Origin: Circinella umbellata | Taxonomy: Eukaryota > Mucoromycota > Mucoromycetes > Mucorales > Lichtheimiaceae | DNA length: 64,000 nucleotides | NCBI GenBank assembly: GCA_025093555.1 | Contig: JAIWNF010000002.1 | Span: 1,302,001 to 1,366,000 of the forward strand | Direction: 5' to 3' | Shown here: one piece after another, positions 25,951 to 38,568 of the stretch | How the letters are laid out: every line of letters begins with the position of its first letter | How positions within the stretch are numbered: the first letter of the stretch is position 1 | Made by a program: the position numbers and the translations under genes | Notes under the pieces: generated by a model | Told to the model about the DNA's origin: nothing | Database searches by the model: none | What the model saw: the letters and a program-made list of their open reading frames with translations, nothing else

Positions 25951-27855
25951 TATTTATAGTACTTAATAATAATACGAAAGTAAGAGCTCAAAAAAAAGAG
26001 AAAAAGCTATATGGAACTATAAGAAGTAAAGAAAACAAGCAAATGATAAAGAATCCGGTGTAAAAAATGAATGCAGCGTCATAAATTTACTCCAGGAGTA
26101 AAAGTATATATATATTTTGATCATGGAAAAGGGGAAGGGGTAAATCGGGCAATTGATGCTTAGAAAACATGAGTTTGAAAGTACAGTATTATAAACAATG
26201 TTGATCATTCTAACAGTAATATTAAGATAAAACGCTTGTTGATATTATTTGCGTGATCAAGTTTATTGTCACATGAATATACACATATTTGATCTTTTCC
26301 TATCTTCTACTCATAGTGATAATTATAAGGCCTTTGCAGTTTGTTTTGTATCTATTAGTTACTATGATTTTGCTGATGGATATTGCGTTTTGATTAATAT
26401 CCTTTATGTCGTTAATTGGCGTTGATAACTTAAGTATACAAATAGTAACTAGATAACGTTGGAGCTCAAATACTGGAGATTGATTAAGACGAAACTCATG
26501 TTGATAAGTTCTCCTCGCTCACTTTGCGGCGATGGTGGTAATTAATTTTTCCCTATGCGTGCTATCGCTACCACTGCCCTTTTTAGCATATCCCTAGAAT
26601 TGATATCCAGTATATCAAAATTCTAAAGTCATGATTGTCCAGCTTGAATCGATAATGTATATCACAAATTTCTGTGCATAACAAGTATAAATTTTTATAC
26701 TGTTTTTCTTCAACGCGCAAATGAAATGTAGTCCCTATTTTGAGGCTTTATTTTTTTTTTCATACGTAATCAATATAAAGCGCATGAAAAGGAGACCAAC
26801 ATCTCTAACAGCTTGGGCGATATGATAAAGAAATGACTTTGAGATGGATAATAAAAAAAAAAGGGGGGGGGAGGAGGCGGATGTGTTTGATAGAATAGTA
26901 AGAAGAGTCAATGTATATAAGTTGACAGCGATAAAAATAATATCTGTTCTGGTTGTTATTAATACACATATTTAAAATTCTGTAGCTTGAAGTGGTTTAT
27001 TTTGACTCTAACCTCCAATATAATGATGATAGTAAAGGTATACTTATATAAATTAATAAAAATGATAATTTATTTCGTTTACAGAAAAAAGAATACAATG
27101 TACTTGTCATGGGATAGCAACACGGGGTAATAGATGCATATATATGTACCACCAACCAACCACTTATTTTCTGTATGAGGGTCAATTTCAAACACACTAC
27201 CCAACAGTTATACTAAAGCGTGACTTTGACGTGATAATATTTATTAATGTCGTATTAAGAGCTTTTTATAGTAATGCATTTATACCAGTGATGGCATATT
27301 CACTGCTGGCTTGTTAATTAGATAGTATTAGTAATTAGTAGAGGTCAACAATGTAAGCACAAAATAGTTACACACTGATTTTTAATAGCAGATGTACTTT
27401 ATATAGTCATATTTATTTGATTGCAATACAAAAGAAAGAGTGAAAAAATAAAACAAAACATCCAACGAAACTTGCATAGGATCATAGATAGAACGTACAA
27501 AAGAGTTAGGACGTGATAATAGTGTTGCGTATGCGTATGTGTTTGTTTGAGAGAGATGGAACAGGAAAAAAAGAAGAAGTGATATGTGACAAACTTGGTA
27601 AAAAAAGAAAAGAAAAGAAAATATACGAGAAAAAGAGCGAGACAGATACAAGGTGCGTTTGTGCGTGATAGAGAAATGGGGAAGCAGTAAGAGGAAGAGG
27701 AGATATGTGGAATAAAAAGAGAAAGAGAAAAAAAAGTGTTATAATACGTTATATAAGTTTGAAGAAAAAAATTGTACAGCAAAGTTTCTATACACAAACA
27801 AGAAAGATGTTATAAAGTTGAAACGAAAAAAAAAATATACAAGTTATCCAGTTAT
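25951..27855. other. Intergenic region upstream of the arrestin gene
   Basis: AT-rich, with no supportable gene; small frames at 26017-27197 and 27382-27797 are low complexity. The left part is the arrestin 5' flank and the right part the 3' flank of the protease gene. Confidence 0.55.
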
Positions 27856-29368
27856 TTATTGGTTGTTAATTCCGTTGTAGATAAGAAGGTTAGGTGTATC
27901 TTTAGGAATCTTGGTCAATTTGTCCTTGGTACTCAAGTCCAAGATCTTCTTCTTGATAACATCGGGACTAGCACCTTCTTCCTCAAAGCTCAAAAAGTAT
28001 GCTGCTAAACCAGCAACATGAGGTGATGCCATGGATGTACCAGAGATGGTGTTTGTAGCATATTTACTACCACGCCAGATAGATTGAATGTTCAAACCAG
28101 GTGCAAAGACATCGACACATGGACCATAGTTGGAGAAATAAGCACGTTCATCATATAAAGTAGAAGCACCGACAGTAATTGCATTTTCAGCATGAGCAGG
28201 AGAATAATTGCATGCATCACTGTTATCATTACCAGCAGCCACGGCGAACACAATACCTGCATCAACAGCCTAATAAAAAATAATTTGTGTGTTTCAGGAT
28301 TAAATTTTTGAATCTCAACAAGAAAATACAAGTTTTTCAGAAAGATTAAAAAAAATTACTACTTACACCATTTACGGCCAAATCAAGAGCAGTGACCTTG
28401 CCACCACCCAAACTCATATTGGCAACAGATCCTTTGAATGTTTTACCTGCCTTTTTGGCAGCAATGGCTGCCTTATTATGTTGTTCAGTAGCCCAATCAA
28501 CACCGGCGATAACGTCAGCCATAGTACCGGAACCATTGGATCGGAGGACTTTTACAGCAGTAACATTTGCTTTCTTTGCTACGCCAAATCGTTTGCCTGC
28601 AATCGTTCCAGCACAATGAGAACCGTGGCCATTACCATCTTCATCATCATCACCTTTTGGAATTGTTTTACCCCATATGGCACGGTCTTCAAGGTCAACG
28701 TGTCCGACATTCACACCAGTATCAATGACGTAAACATTGATACCTTCGCCACCATCAGCTTCATATTCGTACTTGTTAAATGTTTCAAGAGTCAAGCCAT
28801 CTCTATGCGAGACACGGGCAAGGCCCCATGGAGCACTACGTTGTAGCTCGCTTGTATAGGCCATGGAATCTCTTTCGATAAAAGCGACCTATATTGTAGA
28901 TAAGAAATATAATTACCAGTAAGCAATACAGCAATAATAAAGCACATTCGACCTCCTTTTTTTTTTAATTTATGAACAGGTTAACAACACAAATTTCATA
29001 CTTACATCTTCTGATCGTCTGAGAAGGTCAACAACATCTCTACCAAACTTTCCAGCATAACCAGAAAGGCCTGGCATGTCATAAACATGCTTGATACCGA
29101 TGCTATTAGGATGTAACCATGCGTCAAAAATGCCTTCATCTTTGGCAGCAGTAAGATCACGAACCCAACTTGTATGGGTTTCAACTTTTTCTTGATTTAA
29201 ATGATTTTTAAGGACAACAATATACGAGTCAGAAACGACTTCGGCCTCAGGAGAAGTGAATAAGGGTGCCAAGTTGCCGTCAGTAAAGGTAGGAGGAGTC
29301 ACCATTGGTACAGCATAACATGAGCTTGCTGCAATTAAAAGTAAACTGGCGGCAATGGAAAGTTTCAT
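27856..29368 (-). CDS. Secreted subtilisin-like serine protease (S8, proteinase K/cerevisin type)
   Basis: Three minus-strand exons (29006-29368, 28367-28888, 27856-28269) with phase-0 introns give 432 aa. Residues 1-19 form a signal peptide ([19 protein letters not shown]). The inhibitor-I9 propeptide follows ([15 protein letters not shown]). The catalytic domain has D177 (YVIDTGVN), H209 ([11 protein letters not shown]), oxyanion-hole N309 (AAGND) and nucleophile S374 ([12 protein letters not shown]), all intact. Length and motif order match fungal proteinase K-type enzymes, which are made as zymogens, cleave off their own propeptide and act in the vacuole or outside the cell. No GPI or vacuolar sorting signal is evident, so secretion or vacuolar delivery is left open. 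Start chosen at the ATG that opens the signal peptide; an upstream in-frame ATG only adds low-complexity leader. Confidence 0.96.
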
Positions 29369-32004
29369 TATTATAGATTTTATTAGATTGTGTTGGTTTT
29401 TGAATGAATAACACCAAAAAGATAAGAAGAGAGTGTGAAGAAAGAAAAAAAGAAACGAAAAAAAGGAGAAAGTGTCTGTTTGTTGGTTTATGAAAAAAAA
29501 AAGTATTACGTTCCTTCTTATGCTGCGGCCATTAAAAGAAAGAGAAAAAATAACCATAATAATAAAAACCATATGGTCATTTTCTTAGCAGGTGACCTCG
29601 TCATTATGTTGTACATAAACCCAATTAACCAATCGATTGAGCTATTTTTTCTCAGCTCAGGGATTATCTTATTTTTTTTTACTCATTTTATTGATTACGC
29701 ATTTGTGTTTTTTATGGTCAAGCTGATTATTTTTATTTTGTAGGGAGGGTTCAGGGGAAAGGGTATACCAATAGTTATTGTACAAGGATGTTTCAGAACT
29801 CCATAATCAAAATAGTGTATTGATATGACAACAGCAACATAGATTATCATATCAACATAATTCTTATTTCATTTGATTAATAAGAGCGATACTAAAGGAA
29901 GTGCATAGACGAATAGATAAGAACGTTTTTTTAAGGATAGTTTTAGTGTGAAAAAGCAAAGATCCCACGCAAAATATAAAAAAAAAACATGTAAAGGGAA
30001 AATAGAAAAGTTGTTGCTTTCCTTTTCTTCAAGCGTCAAAAGGAAACAAAAACAAGGATCATTCCTGATCTATGAGGTAATTATTATGCGCAATGCTGTC
30101 TAAGATGGGCTGACATCAACGTTTTTACTCAACTTATTTAATTTTATTCTATTTTATGCATAATTTTCTTATTAACGATTGTACGACAATTAAGTCTATA
30201 AGTACTTTTATTACTCGGAGAAAGTTAAGGAATAATAGGCTTTTTTGTTTCTCTTATTGCTCCTCACCTCCGCTGCTCAGTTCGTATGAATGATAGTGTG
30301 CACGCTCCAACATAATCTGTACTACATACAAAAGTGATAATGGTTGATGAAATATACTCTCTGTATTGATCAAATTCATAATCACCATTTTATGCAACAT
30401 TCACCTGTAAATGACGACAACAATGAATAATCCAATCGGATGAAAAAATTAATTTGGAACTTAATTTTTTACAGTTTACTCACGGTTTATACTTGAATGA
30501 ACTTGCGTTTTCTTTTTTTCTACCCCTCTTCTCTTTTCCTTTGTTTGCTAAAGCTATATATATATATATATATATATATATTCCTAAATAGTTTGTATAA
30601 AAATAAAGGGTGAGAGATAAAATGGCGACATGATTTACTAGTAGAAATATAAGGCGAAATAATGAAGTTAACACATTTTGAACATATATTCGTTGTCACA
30701 CAGCACTACTTTTCTATCCACAGTATAGAAGATGTAATGAGAAATCATGGCGTATATTATAGTGTTGGCTTATAAATTCGAATCAATTTATTTAGAAATG
30801 AAAATCTTCTGTTACTTTATTGATAGTAGCAAAAAGAACGAAGGGGGGTTGAGCAGGAGAAGAAAATGAAGTCGATCAATGTGCATAGTGTCATTTTGTG
30901 AATATAGTAATATAAAAAAAACTATGAATAGGTAGAGTCTGTTATTAATGAAGAACATGTCGTTATTATATTATGTCTATTAGTAGAACATTGAATAACG
31001 AGAAAACCTGCTTTCCATTTTTCCTCTCTTCTTTTGTAAATTTCCATATCCTAACTTTTGTTATCGTCATCATGATCACATTGCTACAAAATACGAGGAA
31101 TTTGAGCATCACCTGGAATACCGTTGCTACGCTTAAAACTATTAGCTAGAAGTGGACAGACAGAGAAAAAGAGAAAATAGAATCGAAAAAAGCTAAATTG
31201 ACAAGTAGTGCACGCACTTGGCCATTAAAAAGATGTTTTTTTTTCTTTTTGTAAGAAAGCACAAACTCTTTGCCAAATAAAGATTTGGCGTAAACAGGTT
31301 TCTACAAATAGAACAGTTGAAGACGATCTGTTCTTAGCGGGTTAAAAGCTCTTGTAATTCTTAAAGAAAACGCCATCCATTTTTTCGGAACAAACTATTT
31401 GGGTAAAGCCGATTTATACATATTTTACTCAAAAAAAAAATTAAAGATCCAATAACAGAAACCAGCTTAGCTTTCCCCACCTTTGTTGTGTGTGTGTGTG
31501 TTTTTTATATAAAAGACCCTTTTTCATTTTTTCAGTAAACAAATACTCATTTTACCAATTTGTTTTTATTATTATTATTTTGTCATTTCCCGTATTATAA
31601 CACTTCAAAGAGCAAAAAGAAAAGGTACCCATTTTATCTAACTTATTTAATTAGACCTCCGCAACAACCAAAAACACCTTTTATAATCAATCATTCAAGT
31701 TATACCAAAGAAATTACTATTCTCATTATTACTACATCTTCCTCCTACTTACTTCGTGTGTATAATATTATATTAAATACATATAAAGTGTATATGTGTA
31801 TTGGTTACTGTGCATAAAAGGCGTGTGATCCAGCCCCATATACTTTCTGTGAATAATATTTCTTTCTCCCCTCTCTTCTCTCACTATCCTTCTCTCTCTC
31901 TTTTCTTATTTCTTATTTAACTTTTCTTATATATAAAAGAAAAAAAAAAAACTACTATTTTTTCCTACCCAACCAAACCAAAAAATTTTCAGCTAAAAAA
32001 ATAT
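29369..32004. other. Divergent intergenic region, protease and kinase promoters
   Basis: No coding frame is supported. It lies between the 5' ends of two divergent genes and must contain both promoters. A (TA)n run is at 30555-30581 and a GT run near 31490. The kinase leader (31850-32000) is pyrimidine-rich. Confidence 0.6.
30555..30581. repeat. (TA)n microsatellite
   Basis: Thirteen uninterrupted TA units. Similar runs occur at 8161-8181 and 59818-59843. No function is implied. Confidence 0.95.
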
Positions 32005-35000
32005 ATGCCCGATCTCCAGAGTTTTATTCCGGAATCTTCACAGCCTAATGTACAAGTCGGTGAATCACCTTCTTCTGCGTCAAGTATAAACCACAGTAAT
32101 GCTTCCGGAACCTCTTCCGTTCGGTCGGATTGTAGTGTATTAAGTCATGACGATGGTCGACATCTCGAAATTGCGGCAATCGAATCAACATTTATGGTTC
32201 ACGAGTTTGACAAACGAAAGCAAAAGTGGGTGGAGCGGACCCGAACGGTAAGATAAAAAAGAAAAGCATTCATATTAATATTTCAGTAACAGATCGAGGC
32301 ATTTCTGAAACATGACCCATCAAAATTCAAAAAAATTTCGTTACTGAACATAAAGTTATGTGATGTGATGTATGCTTCAAATTATAGGTATTTAATATTA
32401 TCATCGAAGATAAATATCAAAATCGATCACTTGTTCGATATGTTCCTGACTTTGTGGAATTTGATAGAAGGGTAAATAAACAAACAAATAGAACAAATGG
32501 CATCATCATTCATCATTATAAAAAAAGTAATACTGAAGAAGTTATTTTATATACGTATATAAAATAGTTAAAAGCACATTATCGAAAAGCAAGAGTGCCA
32601 CTACCTCAGTTGGTCGAGCCACATCTAAATTATTATACTCAGCGTTACCATGACAACGATAATAAGAAGAGGGGAAAACAACGAAATAGCATCACATCCC
32701 TTATTTCCAGAATCGTAAAATTCACTACGAATTCAATGGTGGGTGGGAAATCAAATTCTGAAAAGATTGAAATGTATTTAAGACGATGCGCACTTCATCC
32801 GATAGTTGGTCGATCAAGTCTTTTTCGAGATTTTTTGGCCGCCCAACGTAATGAAGACCAAATTGTTCCGAACTGTGCTATTTTGGAGCAAATCCATTTG
32901 GAACAAACCAGAATTCTGTCCCACCGTGCTTCGTCCATGGTAGCAGCACCATCACCAAAATCAATACCTGTAGCAGCCAATAGAATCCCGACACCAGCCT
33001 TAATAAATAATAATCATAGCAACAAATCGTGTTCATCATCCATTGCTTCATCTATGATAACCTCATCATTAGATTCGTGTCACGACAGCAATAATATTAG
33101 TAACGTGAATAACAACAACAGTATAGTAATACCTGGCGGTATCTCAATCCATGTACCTTACACAGCATCAGCGAGTGAAGTTGTGATTGGTGGTGATATC
33201 AGCAGCACGACGACGTACGAAAGTCTCATTAACGATAATAATGATAAGCAAACGAAACTTACAATACGGGACTTTGAGATACTTAAAGTATTGGGAAGAG
33301 GATGTACAGGAAAGGTAAAAAAAGAAACTTGTAATTTATTTTATTTATTTATCTTTTGTTAAGGGGGGAAGAAAAGAAAGGCGAGAAAGGAAATACAACA
33401 ATGTGGTGTGTGCGTGGTTTATTATGGTAATTAAAAAGAAAAAAAAAATGAATCGGGTTAAGAAATGGAAATAGAAGGAAAGCACAGGGCAAGCAACAAA
33501 GATGTAGTTGGATATGTGAGCATGGTGTAGTACTCATTTTAGGTTATATTATTATTTCTGCTACAAAGGTCTTCTTGGTTCGGCGTACTTGTCCTCCAGG
33601 TAAATTATTAGCTCTCAAGGCAATTCGTAAACAATGGGTTATTACTTCCAGACAAATTGAACACACGAAAACCGAACGTGATATCCTAACGAAGATCGCA
33701 AAAATTCGTCATCCGTTTCTGATAAAGTTGCACTATGCATTTCAAGATACAAATCAGCTCTTCTTAGTCTTTGATTTCCATGTTGGAGGCGATTTGGCTA
33801 CGCAACTTCGAAATTATAGAGTGTTTTCACCTAAACGATGCAAGCTTTATGCAGCGGAGATGTTGTTAGGATTAGAAGAATTACATCGCCTGGGAATTTT
33901 GTATCGGTAAGCAGTTATTGAAGGGTAGGGGGAAGAAAAAGTCTTGATTAGCCAATATTTAGCTGATAAAATTTTTTTTAGTGATCTAAAACCAGAAAAT
34001 GTGCTGTTACGAGCTGACGGTCATCTAGTGCTCACCGATTTTTCATTGTCGAAATTGCTGGGTAACGATGGTTTGGAGCGGACAAATACATTTTGTGGCA
34101 CGCCGGAATATCTTGCACCGGAAGTGTTATTAGGCGAAGAGTATTCCTATGCTGTCGATTTTTGGAGTTATGGAACCATTTTATACGAGATGATTGAAGG
34201 GGAGCCTCCATTTTATTTGGAAAATACTATTGCTATGTATCGGCGAGTCTTGATCGCTCCACTTATATTACCTGAGGAATTTGATTCTGATGCTGGAGAT
34301 TTAATTAGCGGACTTTTACAACGTGATCCTTTACAACGGTTAGACGCCGAAGATATCCGAAACCATCCTTACTTCGATTCTATTGATTGGAATGATGTTT
34401 ATCACCGTCGTATCTTACCACCTTATGTCCCCGATTTAAGATCTAAAGACGATTGTACTAACTTTGATCAAGAATGTTTAGCAGAAAGTCCACGACTTAG
34501 TTCTTCTGTGGTTGACGATAGCAATGGAAGTCGAGTACAACAAAATAATAGCGGAATGACGTTCCAGGGTTATTCTTATATCAATGACAGTCAGATGACG
34601 GAGGATACGCCATCTTTTACGAACGACAATCGTTGGATTTTGACTGAAGAAAATGATGTGTTTTCTCATGACGACGAAAGTGATTCTCGGCAACGACGTG
34701 AAGATTTGTATGGACAACGACCACTACACCAAAGTGACCTGTCATTATTATCTGCCAATAGTTTGAAGAGTCATAATAATGATAGCGCTACTGATCCAAA
34801 TCCTTCTTCAGCATTTAATGGTGGTCAACAGAGAAATAGTCGAGTATTTTACTATAATGATAGCGAGGTTGTACCCTATGATATTACAACCGAAAGTGAT
34901 GAATACATGCCAACGGCTGGTACCGGAGGAATGCCACCATCTTATTATTATGGTACAGGATCAGCAGTTTTTTCTGAGGAAGACGATAATGAAGATGAGG

Positions 35001-35167
35001 AAGAAGATTTTGATACTATTGAACAGTCATCACACTCTTATTATCGCAGTAATAGTAGTAATAACATTGTTGGTGGTCGACAGTTACCACCACCTCCATC
35101 AAGGCAACTGCCTGGTATATCTTTATCACGTCATTATGGTGCTCGACAAATCAATGCCAACTTTTAA
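32005..35167 (+). CDS. PX-domain AGC serine/threonine kinase (SGK3/CISK-like layout)
   Basis: Five exons (32005-32247, 32388-32471, 32568-33314, 33569-33906, 33982-35167) give 865 aa. A PX-like domain spans about residues 60-200 (RYVPDFVEFDRRLKAHYRKA, later IEMYLRRCALHP..LFRDFL), so membrane phosphoinositide binding is expected. After a Ser/Asn-rich linker comes an AGC kinase domain: glycine loop GRGCTGKV (352-359), K375, YRDLKPEN with D472, T-loop TFCGTPEYLAPE with T507, and hydrophobic motif FQGYSY (665-670). T507 and S669 match the PDK1 and TORC2 sites of AGC kinases. The DFG motif reads DFS (490-492), yet its Asp is present, so activity is likely. The tail is acidic and Ser/Asn-rich and ends in a proline stretch. 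PX plus AGC kinase resembles animal SGK3; a role in membrane-lipid signalling is inferred. Confidence 0.9.
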
Positions 35168-35748
35168 TATATGACTTTACTCCGCATACCTCTTTTTAAT
35201 ACTTATATATTTTTACTACTCCTGTTACACTCTCACATATCACCATTATTATCCCGCTTTTAACAAAACACTCTCAACTATATAGCATTTCTCTTTCTTT
35301 TTTCTCTTTCGATGTATCTATTATTTGAAATTGTGTTTTTTATATTCCTCTTTTATTTTCTCCCTTTCTTTTCCTTGTTCTTTTGTAATTAAATAATTTC
35401 TTTTTCTTTTCAAGTATCCTCCTACCTATCACTCTTTTAATATATTATTTCATCAAATACAAGATGACAATGTAATAGTATCTTTATTGTAATAAATATA
35501 CGGAACTTTGCTGCTTTTTGTACCATCAATATTAGCATCAATGCGTAAAAGTATAAATAATAAGTTTTTTCATTTGTAAAATTGATTTATAAGCAAACAC
35601 AAAAACAATGTAAACGTTATAATGTACATTAGTTTTAAAGTATTAGAATATTTGAGGATGTCCAGCACCCAGTAAAATTTATTTTTGAGAAAAGATAGAG
35701 AGAAGAAGTGGTATAGATTATGTGGATTGTGTAGAGGATACAGTTATT

Positions 35749-36549
35749 TTAGGAAGAAGGGCAGAAAGTAACAGTATAGCCTTCTGATTTACACATGTAA
35801 GTACTAGTCTTGTCATCATAGGCATAAGTGTAAACATCAGAACATTCATTCTTGATTTCCTTGGAATACTTATTGGCAGGACATGTATCAGGAGTACTAT
35901 TGCCACCGGAACAGCAATATTCTTCAGTACCAAACTTGGAACAAGCAGATTGACATCCAACTTCTTTTCCATTCTTCATGACCTTTAATTCATCGGGACA
36001 TTTGGGAACATTGGAGCAGGCAGGAGCACCACAAGCATATTTATCACCATTATCAGCGCCACCACTCTTGTCACCATTGATTGGATCAATGCGGATTGGG
36101 ATGTTGTAACCATCAACAAATGAGACATCATAATAATCAGTGCCGCCATGACCCTTGAATGTAAATTCAGCTAATGAGGCAGGGTCAGATGCACCAGCTG
36201 TTGGGTTGTCACCACCGGTTTCACGACCCCAGAAACGACCTTGCCATTTACCATCAAGATCATAAGTCTTTGAAGAGCCTTGAGAAACGTCAGAAAGTTC
36301 AGGAGATGAGGCACCATTATCGAGTTTGCCAACACTAAGGTCATAACCACATTGATTCTTGATAACAATCTTGGCACCGCCACCACCACCGCCAGCATCA
36401 CTACCAGATGAAGATGATGAAGATGACGACGATGATTCAGAAGAAGATGCAGAGGATGAAGGAGAAGATGAAGGAGTCTCTGAGGCAGGAGCAGCGGCAG
36501 CAAAACCAATAAGAGCAGCAATGGAAACCAACTTCAAAGATGTGTACAT
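35749..36549 (-). CDS. Thaumatin-like secreted protein, copy A
   Basis: Intronless, 266 aa. The signal peptide is about residues 1-20 (MYTSLKLVSIAALIGFAAAA). A Ser-rich linker and a Gly run (to ~60) lead into a thaumatin-like fold beginning KIVIKNQCGYDLSVGKL, with GRFWGRETGG, the family-typical DYYDVSFVDGYNIPIRI, and many cysteines in the second half (ACGAPACSNVPKCP, CCSGG) that would form the usual disulfides. Fungal thaumatin-like proteins are secreted or wall-bound; some bind or cut beta-1,3-glucan, so a cell-wall role is plausible but not shown. The serine linker suggests O-glycosylation. It is the mirror twin of the gene at 37777. A TATTTATA element sits at 36627-36634, 78 bp upstream. 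Confidence 0.93.
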   Translation of the reverse strand: MYTSLKLVSIAALIGFAAAAPASETPSSSPSSSASSSESSSSSSSSSSGSDAGGGGGGAKIVIKNQCGYDLSVGKLDNGASSPELSDVSQGSSKTYDLDGKWQGRFWGRETGGDNPTAGASDPASLAEFTFKGHGGTDYYDVSFVDGYNIPIRIDPINGDKSGGADNGDKYACGAPACSNVPKCPDELKVMKNGKEVGCQSACSKFGTEEYCCSGGNSTPDTCPANKYSKEIKNECSDVYTYAYDDKTSTYMCKSEGYTVTFCPSS

Positions 36550-36886
36550 ATTGATAATTATTGTCTTGTAATTAAAATAAGTAGAAAAGAATAAATTAAA
36601 AGTTTAAATTGTCGATCATGTCATCCTATTTATATATTTTTCTTTCTCGAACATTTTTTCTATAAGGGTTAAAAAAGACTATGAACAAATTAAAAAACAG
36701 CAAGTGAAACATATAGGATTGAAAGTACCTGAACAATAAGGTACAGGTATATTAGCCTATGATGTTAAGAAGATTTACTACATAGCGAATCGTAATTTTA
36801 TTTTTCTGTCAGGAACAATATGTTTCTTAAACATACTATAAACTGACACTCATGAGCGTCATGTGTTTCTAATTGTTGTGCTTAAA

Positions 36887-37438
36887 AAAGTTCATTTATC
36901 CAGGAACGAATATAACACTAGGCGAAATAATTAACAATGGAGAAACAATGAAGCGTCAGGCACACGCTTTCTTTTATTTGTATGGGAAAAGAGAACAAAA
37001 AAGGATTTAGTTTACCCGACCAACCCCCCCCAAAAAAAAAAGGTTTTCAAACAATGAAAAAACTGAAGAATCGTCATTGATATAGATAGAAAAAAAATAT
37101 GATAGGATACTCAACACAAAATAAAAAAAAGAAGATACGTAGGTAAATCATGTACAAGTGCATGAATATGAAAAAAGAGACTAATTCATTCTTGTTTACA
37201 GCTTGAAGATCTTTTGTTTTTGCGCACAGACTTGCTTTCTCTGATAGCGAAGTAAGAGCGGAGAAACCACCTAACTGATTACCGCTCTCCCCTTTCGGAT
37301 CTGCAACAGCTTGTAATATAATAGTAGTTTGAAACAAAGAGTACTTGTCATATTGAACTACCCGAGTTTCTGCTACCGGTATTGATAATGATCTTAATAT
37401 ACAGAAACCAAGTGATGTCAACAAATACTGGAAATAGA
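36887..37438 (-). pseudogene. Spacer with an unrecognised coding fragment
   Basis: On the minus strand an open frame from about 37437 to 37180 follows a good splice acceptor (CTATTTCCAG) and reads like real protein: YLLTSLGFCILRSLSIPVAE, later LGGFSALTSLSEKASLCAKT. It then decays into low complexity. No start codon or partner exon is present, and its 5' side abuts the inner edge of the right arm. It looks like one exon of a gene cut by the inverted duplication, or a leftover of the sequence once next to the single-copy thaumatin-like gene. I do not recognise the family. Confidence 0.45.
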
Positions 37439-37691
37439 TTTTAAGCACAACAATTAGAAACACATGACGCTCATGAGTGTCAGTTTATAGTATGTTTAAG
37501 AAACATATTGTTCCTGACAGAAAAATAAAATTACGATTCGCTATGTAGTAAATCTTCTTAACATCATAGGCTAATATACCTGTACCTTATTGTTCAGGTA
37601 CTTTCAATCCTATATGTTTCACTTGCTGTTTTTTAATTTGTTCATAGTCTTTTTTAACCCTTATAGAAAAAATGTTCGAGAAAGAAAAATA

Positions 37692-37699
37692 TATAAATA
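37692..37699 (+). promoter_or_regulatory. TATA box of thaumatin-like copy B
   Basis: TATAAATA 78 bp before the start codon, preceded by 250 bp shared almost base for base with copy A (mirror TATA at 36627-36634). Equal promoters predict equal expression of both copies. Confidence 0.6.
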
Positions 37700-37776
37700 G
37701 GATGACATGATCGACAATTTAAACTTTTAATTTATTCTTTTCTACTTATTTTAATTACAAGACAATAATTATCAAT

Positions 37777-38568
37777 ATGTACACATCTTTGAAGTTGGTT
37801 TCCATTGCTGCTCTTATTGGTTTTGCTGCCGCTGCTCCTGCCTCAGAGACTCCTTCATCCTCTGCATCTTCTTCTTCTGAATCATCGTCGTCATCTTCAT
37901 CATCTTCATCTGGTAGTGATGCTGGCGGTGGTGGTGGCGGTGCCAAGATTGTTATCAAGAATCAATGTGGTTATGACCTTAGTGTTGGCAAACTCGATAA
38001 TGGTGCCTCATCTCCTGAACTTTCTGACGTTTCTCAAGGCTCTTCAAAGACTTATGATCTTGATGGTAAATGGCAAGGTCGTTTCTGGGGTCGTGAAACC
38101 GGTGGTGACAACCCAACAGCTGGTGCATCTGACCCTGCCTCATTAGCTGAATTTACATTCAAGGGTCATGGCGGCACTGATTATTATGATGTCTCATTTG
38201 TTGATGGTTACAACATCCCAATCCGCATTGATCCAATCAATGGTGACAAGAGTGGTGGCGCTGATAATGGTGATAAATATGCTTGTGGTGCTCCTGCCTG
38301 CTCCAATGTTCCCAAATGTCCCGATGAATTAAAGGTCATGAAGAATGGAAAAGAAGTTGGATGTCAATCTGCTTGTTCCAAGTTTGGTACTGAAGAATAT
38401 TGTTGTTCCGGTGGCAATAGTACTCCTGATACATGTCCTGCCAATAAGTATTCCAAGGAAATCAAGAATGAATGTTCTGATGTTTACACTTATGCTTATG
38501 ATGACAAGACTAGTACTTATATGTGTAAATCAGAAGGCTATACTGTTACTTTCTGTCCTTCTTCCTAA
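37777..38568 (+). CDS. Thaumatin-like secreted protein, copy B
   Basis: Intronless, 263 aa, the mirror twin of the gene at 35749. After the serine linker the two proteins are identical to the last residue; copy B simply lacks three residues (one Pro, two Ser) in the repeat tract around residues 26-40. Signal peptide, Ser-rich linker, Gly run and thaumatin-like domain are as in copy A. The antisense-frame differences between copies show a handful of silent substitutions. Both genes point outward from the spacer, so they share one 1.2-kb intergenic region of which about 340 bp on each side is duplicated. Confidence 0.93.
   Translation: MYTSLKLVSIAALIGFAAAAPASETPSSSASSSSESSSSSSSSSSGSDAGGGGGGAKIVIKNQCGYDLSVGKLDNGASSPELSDVSQGSSKTYDLDGKWQGRFWGRETGGDNPTAGASDPASLAEFTFKGHGGTDYYDVSFVDGYNIPIRIDPINGDKSGGADNGDKYACGAPACSNVPKCPDELKVMKNGKEVGCQSACSKFGTEEYCCSGGNSTPDTCPANKYSKEIKNECSDVYTYAYDDKTSTYMCKSEGYTVTFCPSS

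Noticed and set aside
28392..28846. Plus-strand frames over the subtilisin gene
   Set aside because: Antisense shadows of the protease, which has all catalytic residues on the minus strand.
36171..36571. Leu/His-rich and Asp-rich frames over the thaumatin-like genes (also at 37755-38146)
   Set aside because: Out-of-frame readings of the serine tract; each appears in both arms only because the DNA is duplicated.
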